DNA of 64,000 nt. Origin: Bugula neritina. Its lineage: Eukaryota > Bryozoa > Gymnolaemata > Cheilostomatida > Bugulidae. The notes beneath the pieces are model-generated. The model was not told the origin of the DNA and searched no databases. It saw only the letters and a list, made by a program, of their open reading frames with translations. The position numbers were made by a program, and so were the translations under genes. Where the stretch lies: positions 11,784,980-11,848,979 of the forward strand of contig OZ037771.1 in assembly GCA_964035545.1 (NCBI GenBank), written 5' to 3'. The first letter of the stretch is position 1, and every line of letters starts with the position of its first letter. Positions 15,292-28,011 of this stretch are shown here, one piece after another.

Positions 15292-15338
15292 TCTGTGCTG
15301 ATGAGGGGACAAATCCCGAAACAGCTGCTGTTCACAGA
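15292..15338 (+). ncRNA. Type I hammerhead ribozyme, copy 1
   Basis: Stem I TCTGTG (15,292-15,297) pairs perfectly with CACAGA (15,333-15,338). The core CTGATGA is at 15,298-15,304. Stem II GGGG/TCCC closes an ACAAA loop, followed by GAAA. Stem III is CAG/CTG with a CTG triloop. The cleavage triplet is GTT, which satisfies the NUH rule, with the cut predicted between 15,332 and 15,333. All conserved core positions are present. Confidence 0.85.
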
Positions 15339-15562
15339 TTGAGATATTATGCTCTCATTTAATGCTCAGCAATGACATCAAATGGTTGAGCACTCTCACC
15401 ATGGTCACAAACTCAAGCTGCTAGCATTTTGCAATGCTTGTGACTCCTAGGTGACCCCTAGAGTCACTTGAGCACTCTGGCTTGAGTTTACACACCTTTT
15501 AAATATGCTTTAGTAAAACTATAAGTTTTACTATTGCGAAGGTGTGGGCCATAGTACTCTGT

Positions 15563-15815
<253 letters not shown>

Positions 15816-18800
15816 GCACCTTTATAACATATATTTTTCTTTTCTTGAAGCAATAATCTTTGCCAAAATCAGGAGTAACTATAGATTATTTCTAAATATT
15901 AGCAGTATCAAAAATGTATACTTAATCATAATATTATTTATAGCATCTTCATTGATATCTCAATGCATATTAAAGATCATAGATATTCTTGTATCTCCCA
16001 CGTTTTTGTATCATCGGCATGAAAGGATTCAAAGTATATTTATTGAATATACTGAAAATCAGTCACTTATATTACTACTTTGGAGTTATGTTCTTTGTAT
16101 AAATGTATATTCCATATTACATCCTTTTGTAACCTGTTTCCTTTTTACCCATAATCCCTCTCTTTTGTTCCTGTGTCTCCATTAAAATAAATTGCTGAAC
16201 TGTATTATTGCTAAACTGAATAATCTATTTACATCTAAGTAAATCAACAATGTTGTCTAAATATTACATTGTTTACTTCAAAATTGTGTATACATATTAC
16301 GACGATGTTTAAAACACTGTTTGTTTAAGTTTGGGAAATGCAACAATAGGACGGTGTCACCCTTTTACTTAGTTGAATTGATTTTTTTAATTCCAGGTAG
16401 AAATCAGCTGAAGTAGCATGTTATTTTAACAATTATACCACAGCTACATAGTAGTTTTACAAGAAAAAATATATTTCTATACATAAATATTATCACATTC
16501 AGCTATATTTAAACACGTATAATATACCCTTTGCAACTTGAAAGTGAATAAAGATACTTTTGTAATGAGTGATCAAACTGAGTGTGCTTGTGACAATTGA
16601 AAATCAGTAAAAAGACTTCAAACTGCGTTAATCGCTATTTAGGATATCGGTTTTTTAATGTATCCTATAGCAACCAGATGTACACCCTGAACTTGGCAAT
16701 GTTACAGGATCTGTTTGCATAACTCTAGCTTATTATTGCCAATAAAATCACAACTGCAATTATTATGTAGATATATAAGTTGGAAACTCAAAGCAAAAAA
16801 CGCCTTTGAAGCAAATTTCTAAATAGTCAGTTTCTAAAACAGAAAATGTAAAGCAAAAAAGACAAATAATTATTATTTAAAATTTTACTTGGCACTAGAG
16901 TTGTTTCTGTGAAGTTTTTTTGTGTTTTTTTCCATAAATCATTGGAAAAATTCAAAAAGTAGCTTTTGAAAAAGATATCCTAATTTTGTATCAAATCGTT
17001 AGGCTATGTAATAGCCTAATATAATGGTGTTTATATTTTTATTAAATACATTTTAGGCTCTGTTATTTCATTTTTAGGATTCTTAAACAAAGAGAGAAAT
17101 ACCTATAAATAATTAGGTCAAGTTGCACTTTGGAAAATGTATAGAGCTTTTGCATTTTGCAACGCTGTTGATCCAGTGTTTCAGGTTCAAGCAAAAAAAC
17201 ATTTATTAAGGCATTTGAAATACGTGGTTTTTACACCACTTCTATGGAAACGAATCAGTTTTGGGCACACATAATGTAAGCTATATGAATTGCAGTTACC
17301 TACTGAATTGTTAGTGAATGCGTTTTACATCGACGTCTTAACAGTTTTTAATCTACCAATTGCTGAAAACAGTAGTTAATCATTAGTTAATCCTTTATAA
17401 CTTATATAAACTCGCGGTACCAATAGCGGCATAATGATTTTTCATGGTTTAAAGTCAACACTCCTAAATATATCACACTGGTGAGCAACCGCATCAATAT
17501 GATTTTAACGAGTTTCAGTTTGACTATAAAGGGGTACCCAGACAAGCATTATTAACTTAAACTTGGTACTTTTTTCAGCAGAGGTATAAACGAAACTTAA
17601 GACTTCTCAATTATAAATAATTAAGCATGATGAAAATTTGCCAAAATTTGATAAATTATTTTGTATTTTGCACTTTTTTTTATAAATTGATAGTTTTATA
17701 ATCTTTAAGGACTACTGTTGTTTGAATATTACAGTCGTGTGCAACAAAAATATTTTTAGGTATAAACTAACTTGACTAGACATAAAGTTACTTGTCAATA
17801 AATGAAATACAATTAACTTTATTTTGCTGCTCTTTATTTTGTCTCGTACAGATAACATGAGTGAAGGGGACTGAATTTTTTTCAAAATAATATTTTAGAT
17901 GAAATATTGCCAGATTGCTTGGCTTGAAAACACTATCTATATGCCTGAACAATCTCTCTTAGTCTTATAACACTGGCAAGCTGCTGTGAGAGCTCTTCTG
18001 TTTAGTCTATTCAACTCTAGTCCTTCTTATCTGTTGCAGATGTCTTCAATTAAACTTAATAGCAATTCCAGCTAGCTTCTGGCATATTTAAACTTTGCTG
18101 TCAGAAGCAAAATTAAAATAGGTAAGCACTTGTTAGCATTCATAAAAAGTTGAGGTCGGATATGTTAATTCAAAGTGGCTAGAAACATATAATAAGTATA
18201 TATATTCTAGGTAGAACTTAACAATAATGAGCTTAGCTGCATGTGTGTAGAAAGAAAAGTATGAAAGCAAACCAAAATGGTATACTACTTTTGATTATTG
18301 ATCTGTAAGCGTCTAAAAATCTCCTAAACGTAAATTATAGTTGCAGAAAACTAAAAAATTATAGGAATTTGAAAGTGTTAATGTTATCCCATATTTATAT
18401 ATTATGGCTCTTGATAAACTTGTATAATAACATTTTATATAAAAAATTTTCAACTTTGAGGTAAGTAGTAGATGACAGTAAAATAATTTCTGTAAAATAA
18501 TAATTCTTACTTTACTCAATGGATGATGCTTTAAGTTTGAATAATATTTACATGCAGTTAGAACTACAGTTATCAAAAATTCAGCTTTAGTGAACAATTA
18601 AGCCGCTCACAAGCTATATAATCATACTGATGTTTTACACCCATTCTTACAAGCAAATACATTGTTATTAGTGAAATAAATTTGGTGCAAAAGAGAATGT
18701 GTAATATAATCAACAAATTACAGTAATTTAATTGTTTTAGTCTGATCTTTTATAGGGAGAATTAAAAATAAGACTGCATTCATTAGAAAAGCAAGAATAA

Positions 18801-19000
18801 TAGTCAAAGATGTCAGTAAATCCTTTGCAATATATTTGCAAAATATTGATCATGTTGCTAACTCCTTTGAATTAATTGCAATCAAATTTTGTTAAATTGT
18901 AGCAAGATTAGGAATCATAGTTGCTAGTATAACAAATGCATACTTCTATTTATGAGCGAAATAGTAACTATAAATAGACAACATATAAGCTAGATGCTTC
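15816..19000. other. No gene recognised
   Basis: About 3.2 kb of AT-rich DNA. The plus-strand open frame running from the TA tract to 16,185 lacks any family signature and looks like chance extension of a repeat frame. Confidence 0.45.
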
Positions 19001-19544
19001 TAGACCAAAAATACAACATATCTTCTGTTATTCACAATGTTCACTCATTTGCTGGTTTTAACTGAAAGTGCTGAGTTCATCCCTTTAGAAAGAATAAGCA
19101 TGCAGTAACATAATTCGCAATTTCAAACTTCATAATAGCTTATCTGTAAAAGTTTTATAGCAAAACTGAGGCTAGTACATATATACTATGGATATTTCTA
19201 CTAATTAATAAATTACAGAACATGGCAGGTTGAAGAAAATAAGATACTAGTGACATTTACAGCTGGTGCTAGACTTAAGCATGCCAGCCAATGTTTGACT
19301 ATACTAAAAATATCTACAGGATAGATTGTTATTTGATTTATTTATAAACCATAGTTATGAATCATGGGAGCCAATCATTCTAGAGACACTTTAATTTCAC
19401 ACAACGGTTGTCATCATTTGGCTAGCAGATGAATTAATATATATATACCTGTTACGTTGCCCATTACTTGAGCATTTTCGTTTTGCTTCTGTAAGCAGAG
19501 GCCGCATTGGCATTAATTTTACCTACCTTTTTATTCACCTTTAG

Positions 19545-19587
19545 AGTTGCAGAAAGACTGCAAGATAAAGATTTAAACCAGTTTGAG
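19545..19587 (+). other. Methyltransferase locus 1, candidate 5' exon
   Basis: This 43-nt segment lies between CTTTAG and GAG|GTAAGA splice signals and is conserved at 31,402-31,444 in locus 2. The next exon begins with ATG at its first base, so this is more likely an untranslated leader exon. Read in frame it would encode about 14 residues ending in LQDKDLNQFE, so a coding role is not excluded. Confidence 0.5.
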
Positions 19588-19876
19588 GTAAGAGTTTTCA
19601 ATGCAAATAGCACTTTGTATGACTGTTATAAATCGAAGACTTGTGGTTTTGGAACAAATTTCTAGTGCTAATTATATAAAGCGCTAACTTTAATCTCAGA
19701 TATACTATATCTGATTTTGATATATTATAGCTACAATTCTTCAAACCCAAGCACCAATATAAATGTTGTATGCTACATAAATGACAAAAACATTGTTTCT
19801 TTTTAGCCATTATAAGGTGATATTTTGTTGAAGTTTGATGTGCTTATAGCAGTTTATGTATGCATTTGGGTAAATG

Positions 19877-20191
19877 CTATGATGAAGTAAGAGCTCTATA
19901 AGTCAAATGCTTTAGTGTGCTACTCATTATGCTACCACACCATTCAATCTTACCCAGAAATATAGTGTCCATTTCTTCTACTTGCTGAACTTGACTGGCA
20001 GGCTTAGAGTTGCGCATTTTTGCATAGTGTACAAATTTGCCACAGCGTTTACACTTCCAATCTCTGGCAGGGCTGTGCCTCTTGTGTGGTTTTAACATAA
20101 CCACATCGACCACAGGGAGTAGCATTATTTTTCCTAGTACTGTTACGCCAAAAATTGTGCTTCTGGAACTTAATGTTTGCGTGACTATCAT
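19877..20191 (-). mobile_element. Gypsy-type gag/pol fragment (decayed)
   Basis: The minus strand encodes a zinc-knuckle region: a CxxC followed by a His at the right spacing (KCKRCGKFVHYAK), with the final Cys changed to Arg, after a first knuckle readable only in another frame. VQQVEEMDTIFLG after it resembles the linker before the protease in Gypsy elements. No reverse transcriptase follows. Locus 2 keeps only the edge of this segment (about 31,757-31,797), so it was deleted there after the duplication. Frameshifted and inactive. Confidence 0.65.
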
Positions 20192-20842
20192 TACTGATTA
20201 ATTTTTAGACAGCATCAACTGCGGTACTACTATAGTACATTTATGAGTAAAGTGGCTTTTACAACTCTGCTGAGAAAATTACTGTATTTCAGTTAATAAC
20301 GCTTGTCTGAGTACCACTTTATATAGTCAATTTGAAAATCGTTGAAATCATATTGATGCGGAAGCTTACTTTCTAAACGTTAAATCTGACCGGCCTAAAC
20401 GCTATTTGATGTCTTTTGAAAACGTTGTAAATTAGTAAAATTGACAGCATAAAAGCGATTCATTCGTCTGCATGGAATCTTTGTATTATACTCTTAATCA
20501 TCTTGTTCCAAACAAAAGCCATCAAATTAGATTAATCAAATTTGAAAAAAAATGAACATTATTTAGAAATATAGGTTCATAAAGTTTTATCAACTAGCAG
20601 ATTTACAATATAAACCACAAAATTCATAATGATAATCCTGCAACTTTCAACCTAGATTACACTTCTTTTATTTTGATAAATCCACCTGAAAAACCAATCT
20701 ACTCAGCATATTAAAAGCATGTTGCAAGAATTTAATTACAAAATTTGCTAATAAAATGGCAAGATATATTAAAGTATAAATAAGGCTAATACCGCAATAT
20801 TAAACTTTTGTTCGATTAAATACGTACTTTATCTCAAAATCC

Positions 20843-20978
<136 letters not shown>

Positions 20979-21014
20979 TAAATGTAACCTTTACTTCATT
21001 GTAATACTTTTTAG

Positions 21015-21149
21015 ATGAGCCATACACCAGGACTGATTCCAGTAGATAAGAGATATGATGATGTCAAACTCAGTGCTGACTACGTAGAATCTAGAATAAA
21101 GTATCCCAAGTTTGTGTTTGAGGTTGTGTTGCACTATATAAAAGAATCG
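21015..21149 (+). pseudogene. Methyltransferase locus 1, coding exon 1
   Basis: 135 nt (45 codons) from an ATG immediately after TTTTTAG to a TCG|GTGAGC donor, phase 0. It encodes the N-terminal helix region (ends FVFEVVLHYIKES) and is about 80% identical in protein to locus 2 exon 1. The downstream exons 2-3 that should follow lie on the opposite strand at 22,894-23,434, so this exon cannot now splice into a complete enzyme in cis. The exon itself shows no damage. Confidence 0.75.
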
Positions 21150-21761
21150 GTGAGCATTATAAAAGTTCATTTCAACAAGCAATGCTTCAGGTTTTTGACA
21201 TATTTTAAAATTGCTTATCTTTCAATAAAAACCAAAAAAATATATCTGAAAAAACTGTAACCGTCCGCCATAAAAAATAGCTGGATAATCAGGAAAAACA
21301 TGAGAAATCAAGCAAATTAAAAAGAACCTTAATTATTCAGGTGTATTTATTGATATGTTACCATTTTTGGGCAAAAACCCATGCTCATTAACAGCTAAAT
21401 TGTAAAATATAGCTACAAACTGGACATTTTAAGCAGGTACTAAATAAAGTAAAATGAACCAGTTTGCTATATTTTAGATTCTTTCTTGATTGAAGACTTA
21501 GATCATGACTGTTCAACAGGGAGCCTCAGGGCCAGATGTTGCCCCTGGCCCACATTTATGTGACCCTCAATAGCATAAAGCTAAAATTGGTTTTTACATG
21601 TATACATGAATTAGTGCGAAAAACATACTTTTACATGTGTTATTTAGACACATGCTACAAAACAAGCCACCACCATTTTTACTGCCATACAGCGACACAG
21701 GTGTTATACACTGCAATCTTTGTGAGCAAAGTTAGCTTAGTGCTTTTTCAGATAGGGTTTG

Positions 21762-22480
21762 TGTGACGGACCATGGTTGTTGTTGCCTTTCCGATCCTCT
21801 TGCCGAAGTAAGTGAACTTACTCATAGTTGTCAAATGCAATGGCAGGTGATGCCAATCTATCTTGTCTTAGAACATTGGTCGTTTTCAAGCTAATGGTCA
21901 CCTCAAATCTTTGCAAGCCTTGGGAAATGTGTTAATCAGCGTCTGCAATCCTTGTTGTGTGTGGGATGCGATAGAAGCCTTATCGGCAAACAGCAGGTTT
22001 CTGATGACACCTTCACATACTTTCATTTTGGCTCTGAGTCGGTTGAGGTGAAAAGGTTTGCGATCAGATCTTTTTTGTAGGTAGACCGCTTCTAATAAAA
22101 TACCAAAAATGGTGCTTTGAGAGCCTGGCAAAGAAGATACTAAAGATTGTTGGTACCAAGATGTAACTTTGCTTGAATGATTCCTAGCAGCTGTTGTTAA
22201 ACTGCACTGTCCCCTTCATGTTATTGTGGATGGATTCTATCCAGCTTTGCAGCTTTGAAAGGCAGCCAATCTTTGAAAAGATTTTAAACAGACCCTCTCT
22301 GCTAACGACATCACATGCCTTTGTCAAGTCGATAAAGGTAACATGGAGAGGCTTCTTTTGCTATCTGAATTGCTCTTGGGACTGGCGCAAAGAGAAGATT
22401 GTGTCAATTGTTGATTTTGATACCACACTGCAACTTAGAATAGACCCGATAAGCTAGTATCTGTAGGCCTGCCAAGATAT
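21762..22480 (-). mobile_element. LINE reverse transcriptase, 3' part (decayed, minus strand)
   Basis: Reading the minus strand across several frames gives the palm of a non-LTR reverse transcriptase: HILAGLQILAYRVY, then a TIDTIFSLRQ stretch, FIDLTKACD (first catalytic Asp motif), an RT segment ending FFARLSK, then LRAKMKV and LLFADKAS. The last is the FADD catalytic box with its second Asp replaced by Lys. Stops and frameshifts show it is dead. The family resembles LINEs whose endonuclease is annotated as craniofacial development protein 2-like. It starts at exactly the codon where the plus-strand piece ending near 27,520 stops. Confidence 0.8.
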
Positions 22481-22679
22481 GTGTAGTATATATTTCTCAC
22501 ATGCTTTCAAAAGAAAGCATGCCAACTTAGATTAGATGCAAGTACTTTTAATCTTAGCGCAATTTCATGTCCATGCAGTTTTAAACATTTGTTGTTTATC
22601 AATTACTATTATATGTTGATAATGCTGCTCTTATATGTCCGTCATCATAGAACAGCATCAAAGATTAGCGATAATAATA

Positions 22680-23940
22680 AACTCATAGTTGCCAAAGAAA
22701 ATAAAATACAATGTCATCCCTGACAGAAACTGTAAATTTTCAGAATTTCAATAGATGAGGAATTATCTTCTTTAAATTTTATTGGCAATTTATGTCATTA
22801 TTTCTGTTATTGCTACTAACAGTTGTTATTATAAAGAGTGATTTTAAGTTCAGATTTTACTTTCGACATGAAAAACATTGAGGCCACTCTCACCTGTGTG
22901 AAAACTCTTTCTATAGCATTACTATGCGGGTGGTTCACTATTAGAACTTTGTCAAATGCATAACAAAATGCAGCAATAACTCCTCCAGGAACTAGAACTC
23001 TGTCACATTCCTTGTAGAACTTCTCGTGATCTAACCAATGTAACGCTGCTGCTGCTTGTACCAAAGTCACAGAGTTATCTTCTACTGGTAACTTCTCAGC
23101 TGCTGACAACCTATCATATATTTTTTATGCTAAATCAAAACAAAATAATTTACTAAATGCATGGTTGATCAAAAGCATGAACAATTATATTATGTGGTGG
23201 TGTAAAACTATACGACATATATTTGCCAATAAAAAATAATGAATAATTTATACATGCATTATACCTGTATTCAATATTATTGTGTTTGTTGTTGAGAGTT
23301 GCCTGCTCTATCTGAGATTCACTGATGTCTACACCAAGTACTTTATCAAAGTGTGGAGCTAAGAATACTGTAGACATCAATCCTGGTCCACATCCAGCAT
23401 CCACGGCTAAAGAATATTTTGGAGACTTTCCAAGCTGTAATGACAAAGCATAAGCTGTTCAAAACCATTAGTTGATGTTAATGCATAATTTAAGCTGTAT
23501 TAGGGCAATGAAAATAATTACTCAATGCTTTTCTATTTATTGAAACAAAATTGCAGGATACTTTTTTAAAAGTGCTTCCGCTTTGAGCTAATGCCCATTT
23601 TCTAGCCTGATTCAAATTGAAAACACTCAAATTTTGGTGAGGGACTCGTTCAATTCCCGGAGTTACTAGTACTTACTGTCTATATAAATCAGTTTATTAG
23701 GCTATAATTTTTGGCAACCGTAATTATAAATTGCCTGTTGACTGAACTTTTGCCACACACTGCAGTTAGGAAACTTTTGTAAAAACAATTTTATTGCCAA
23801 TTCTTACCATTTAATTTTATGACACACTTTTTGTGTTAGTTTATTGAAATTATTTTTTTGTCCGATAACATAATTTTTTAATAAAAATATTGGAGTGGTT
23901 TATAAAAATTGTAATTTTCATCATAACAACTTTTGTTTAG
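22680..23940 (-). other. Inverted methyltransferase segment (exons 2-3 with introns)
   Basis: The whole block, introns included, matches the reverse complement of locus 2 from about 33,220 to 34,490. Examples are the shared intron runs before exon 2 (23,680-23,935) and after exon 3 (22,690-22,890). It lies between plus-strand exon 1 (21,015) and plus-strand exons 4-6 (28,012 on). This shows that the locus, not merely an exon, has been inverted. Confidence 0.85.
22894..23434 (-). pseudogene. Methyltransferase locus 1, exons 2 and 3 (inverted)
   Basis: Exon 2 is 23,265-23,434 (170 nt, phase 0 to 2) and exon 3 is 22,894-23,110 (217 nt, phase 2 to 0), both with proper splice sites on the minus strand and fully open. 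Exon 2 holds the SAM-binding glycine motif LAVDAGCGPG and the acidic VLGVDIS strand. Exon 3 holds the LHWLDHEKFYKECDRVL and PGGV motifs typical of class I (Methyltransf_11 type, DDB_G0268948-like) small-molecule methyltransferases. These are the best-preserved catalytic exons of the three loci, yet they point away from their own exons 1 and 4-6. The substrate is unknown. Confidence 0.85.
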
Positions 23941-24063
23941 GTTTAGTAGAATGGTTTTATAATTTGAAAAAAATCGCAAAGTTTTATTGAAGAAACTACT
24001 ATATGCTCTTATTTCATTTTAATAAATATGTTGTAGTTTGTAGACTACAACTAATGCGGGTTA

Positions 24064-24365
24064 TGTTGTGTATTTGCACAGTTAATACATTTTCCCTCTA
24101 CAAGGGTACGAGAGAGAACCAAGTAGTTTAAGATTAAACAAATATATTTATTTACAGCCTTAATTGTAGAGAGTCCCATCAGAGTAAAACAACATACATT
24201 CTAGAGAGCTACACAAGAGTTAACTTTGTAAGGCATCTGAGCATGGAATGAGTCTAGGCGATTAGAGGCTATCTTCTGATTGGCTGGTGTGTTCTAGCGG
24301 TGGAGACCGTGACGGTAGTGGCGCAGTATTTTGTGCCACTACCGTAGAGAGTGCGGTGTCGCACA
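24064..24365 (-). repeat. Candidate solo LTR
   Basis: On the minus strand the segment runs TGTGCGACACC...ACACAACA, with a CCAAT motif in its first half and an AATAAA about 100 bp before the end, as expected of a short LTR. It also has an 11-bp hairpin (24,312-24,322 with 24,335-24,345). No internal region adjoins it and no clear target-site duplication was seen. Confidence 0.4.
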
Positions 24366-24929
24366 ATGGTAACACTAGCTTGACTTATGGAATGTTATAT
24401 TTTTTTTCCGACTATAATACAATTATGCTTTGCTTGTAAGTGTTTATGTGTCTATTAGACGAGGGAGCAGTATACATAACTCCACGCCCATTACCCATCA
24501 GCAGCAGGTGATTTCAAAATGTAAATTGTTATTGAAAACAACACCTTTAAAAAGTCCTTATATAATAACTGTAAACTATATTTGCTAATAGCTGAAGATT
24601 TTTCATTTGTTTAGACACTTAGAAACATTTACTAGACAGCCTTGCTTTCATTTAACAATGCTAGCTTTTCCACGCTCGGTTTGCAAAAAGTTGTCTCTCA
24701 AAGAAGCAAAGTAGGCGGGTAGATAAAGTTTTTAAAACTATGTGATACAAAAACAATTATTTCTAGTCAGATGCATCTTTTATTTAAATTAGGGGTGTCC
24801 AACCTTTTTGGAGCTAGGGCCACTGAAATGAAATATTTCATGGTGAAACTCACACTGTACAATTTAGCTTGACCTGAAGGCTACAGTATCACTAGTTTTC
24901 AATAAACTTTATTTCAAACTTCTAAGAAT

Positions 24930-26362
24930 AATTGTTCCAGATTGGTCCCGTTGCTTTCTCGATGCCATTATACTTTGCTCTGATATTTGGGCTGTGGTTG
25001 CACTTTGGATACTTTTGCTGAGCTTAGCCCAGTACTCATTGGCGTAACGCCTGGCAGCCTGTCTACTTTTACTCCTAGCAACCATAAAAATACAAAGGTT
25101 CCATTTACTGAATGATCAATTATATCCTGTTAAAGCAGATTGCTTAGCTTCAATGATTGGCATCATTTCAGTTGACTTTGCATCAGCCATTGATTTGACT
25201 TCAAAGTCGCTTTGCCAAAAGTGGGCAAGGCTGCATCATGCATAGAGTTTGAAAGTGTCTCCAATTTTGCTGTACCAGATTTTGCAGGCTACAAAGAAGA
25301 GAATTTTTTTGAAAAACATCACCAAAATGATCCACAAAGCTCTGAAATCTTGGTAATGTCAATGCGAGGCTTCTCAGTTTTTTGGTGTGATGGAACCGCT
25401 TTAGTAGGAACCTAGTTTTGCAGGATACATCAGAGTGGTCTGTATCACAGTGTGCACTGTGATAGAAGTGAATGGGGAAGATGTTCCGATCACATTACGC
25501 CTAGTAAGGATTACTTCCATTTGGTGCCATTGATTAGAACGTGGGTGTCTCTGAGAAGCTTGGTGCTGTGGCTTTTTTCTGAAGTAGGTGTTGGTAGTTT
25601 TTTTTGCAGGGAGCACTGAGTTTGGGCAGTCTCTGACCATTGTTATTCAGTCTTCCAACAACAAAATGTCCTAAATAAGAGGGCCATGAGTCATGATTGG
25701 CACACACTGTGGCATTGAAATCTCCTACCAGAAATAACTGTTCTGTGCTCTGGATGTCCTTGATGATGGATGCAAGATTCTTGCAGAACTTGTCCGTGGC
25801 ATCTGGTGTAGCAGATAGTGTTGGGGCGTACGCTCTGAAAAAATTGACAAGGCCACTGGTGGTGTTACAACAAAGTGTCATAAGCTCTACCATACTCGAG
25901 ATACTGTTCCTCACTGCAAAACTTGCCCCATTACATTCTTAACTTATTAGATTTTTGTCCATGCCGGTGAACATGTAGTCTTTCTTCTTCAGAGTGCCAT
26001 AATTGCGTTTCTTGAAAAGTATCATTGTCGACGCTCACTCTCTTAAGCCTGTCATTTACGATTGCAGTTTTTTAGACGTCTTTGATGTCCTGTAAGTTGG
26101 TGGACAGACCAGTCAGCATGGTCCAGAAGTTTCAACACTCTGGTTTACCAGCTGATCTCTTAGCTTCAATTTTGCCATTGTCTGGTGTAAAGATTGTAGT
26201 CTGCTGTAAAATTGTCTCTAATTCCCTGGGCATCAAATGAGAAAAGCAGACCATGGCGAGACAGCACCTAACTGGCTGGGGGATGCCCAGCCTATGGCGG
26301 GCGGTCACTCTACAGTGAAATCTGAAAACTTCTCCAATTGTCGAAAGCAACCCCTGGTGCAT
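24930..26362 (-). mobile_element. LINE 5' half: endonuclease plus linker (decayed)
   Basis: The minus strand encodes, with frameshifts, an apurinic-type endonuclease: TMLTGLSTNLQDIKD, FFRAYAPTLSATPD, LFLVGDFNAT (the GDFN box), then FRKKPQHQ and HPRSNQWHQMEVIL. The linker (NEYWAKLSKS and a segment ending KATGPIWNNY) runs down to about 24,930. The order and wording match CFDP2-like LINE polyproteins. It ends just where the plus-strand piece beginning near 26,960 takes up, so the two are halves of one element in opposite orientation. Inactive. Confidence 0.8.
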
Positions 26363-26959
26363 TGTTCTACGTTAATTGAGCAACAGTTATATAACTAGGA
26401 TCTTTGCTCTCTGTACTGCATGTGTCTACACAGAAGACAAAGCTGGAGTGTCCTATTCAGTGAGAAAATATATGGCATGTGTATGTACGCCTGGGCATTA
26501 ATTATATGGAGGAAAGACAAATTCCTATGTATTTTTTTTCTCTTTTTTATGTTGCTGATGCATCCAAAAGAACAGCAGGGCTGTTACAGTTTGGCACCAG
26601 CACCATTGCAAAAGCTGCCAGTTTGAAGTTGTAAGTAGGCATGAAATGCTTTATGAGTTCCAATTTCTGATTCCTCTTAAGGGTTGACTCCTCATGCCTC
26701 TCCCTTGGTTTGAGGTCAAAGTTTTCCTTCTCCTAGATGAGCTGTCTTCCTAGACTAATAAGCCCCATCTGCCCAAAGCACTAGTTATAAGGGGCTAGAA
26801 ACTTGCCTTCGTCCCTTCTCCTATTAGTAAAAGCAGGATTGTCAGGCATATTCTTATGTCACACAAGAGAGATAGGACTTGGACTTGGTAGCCAGAAGCT
26901 GTTTGTGACGTATGCATGAAAAAGCACTTGTTGACAGTAGGAGCTTATCCTCTCTTTTG

Positions 26960-27520
26960 TTTCTTTGCTGTAATAATCTTCAGAACCCCAATCTTCAATT
27001 GGGAAACTCATCACCCACAAAAGAAAGGGGATGGAGAGATGGGTGAATTACGCCAAATTATACTTTCACCAGAATGTTGTGTCTTCCTCGCTATTAACAT
27101 AAAGTCAAATGTATGTTCACTCGTTATGATTTTGATGCTGTACCTACTCTAGATGAAATTAAGGGAGGACTATTGATAAAAATTAAGAAATTATAATCAT
27201 TTTGGCCATATGTTCACTCTTCATGATCTTGATCCTGTACCCACTGTAGATGAACTTAACAAACCCATTGATAGTTTAACCCAGGGCAAGGCACCTGGCA
27301 GTGATGGAATACCTCCTGATCTCATCAATTGCTGCAAGACAACTCTTTTGCATCCCTTGCATGAGGTTCTTCATTGGTGCTGAGAAGAAGATGCTGCACT
27401 GCAAGACATGGGAGATGCAAAAATCACCTATAAGAACAAGGGAAAAAGAAGTGACTTTAACAACTACAGAGGCATCTCACTCTAAACAGCATTGTTGGCA
27501 AAGTATTTGCCAAAGTCATC
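26960..27520 (+). mobile_element. LINE middle part: linker to N-terminal reverse transcriptase (plus strand)
   Basis: Plus-strand reading gives MERWVNYAKLYFHQNVVS, then DLDPVPTVDELNKP, GKAPGSDGIPPDL, KNKGKRSDFNNYRGISL and IVGKVFAKVIL, with several stops and frameshifts. This is the segment directly upstream of the palm in the same LINE family. It stops at about 27,520, at the codon where the minus-strand piece at 22,480 resumes (both contain ATCTT). A short imperfect duplication of its start lies at 27,113-27,160. Confidence 0.8.
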
Positions 27521-28011
27521 TTATATACAGTGCTTTCACTGCACACATATTTGCTTAAAACCTTTTCTAATAAGATAACTTCTGATGAATCACTGTCAAA
27601 TTGAACTTTGGCTATCATGTCATCATGAAATAAGCTATTCAAAGCAAACAAGGTTAGAGGGAAGCAAAACTTGACTGCAGTAACACAAACAGAGCTTTTT
27701 GATCTACAAGATCAACTGCTTTTTAAGGTTTAAAAACGCCATATAGTAGTCATCTCTGCCCATGAAACTTTTCCAACAGCAAAGATCATGTCTGTATTTG
27801 TTGCACATAGAATACACATTATTAATCAAATTAGACTGCATTGGCTATCTGTTTGAGATGCCTGAAAAGTACTTTTGAAAAGACCGTTGCCAGTGATACA
27901 CCAATGATCACACATGTTAGCATTAACAAGTAAAAAAACCTGGCATACAGTTTTTCTATTGCATATTACTATGTATGTTTCAAATCAAATGCAAAGGGGG
28001 TATACTTTTAG

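Noticed and set aside
24936-27520. Host endonuclease gene similar to craniofacial development protein 2
   Set aside because: The same fragments continue into a LINE linker and reverse transcriptase with frameshifts, so this is a retroelement relic.
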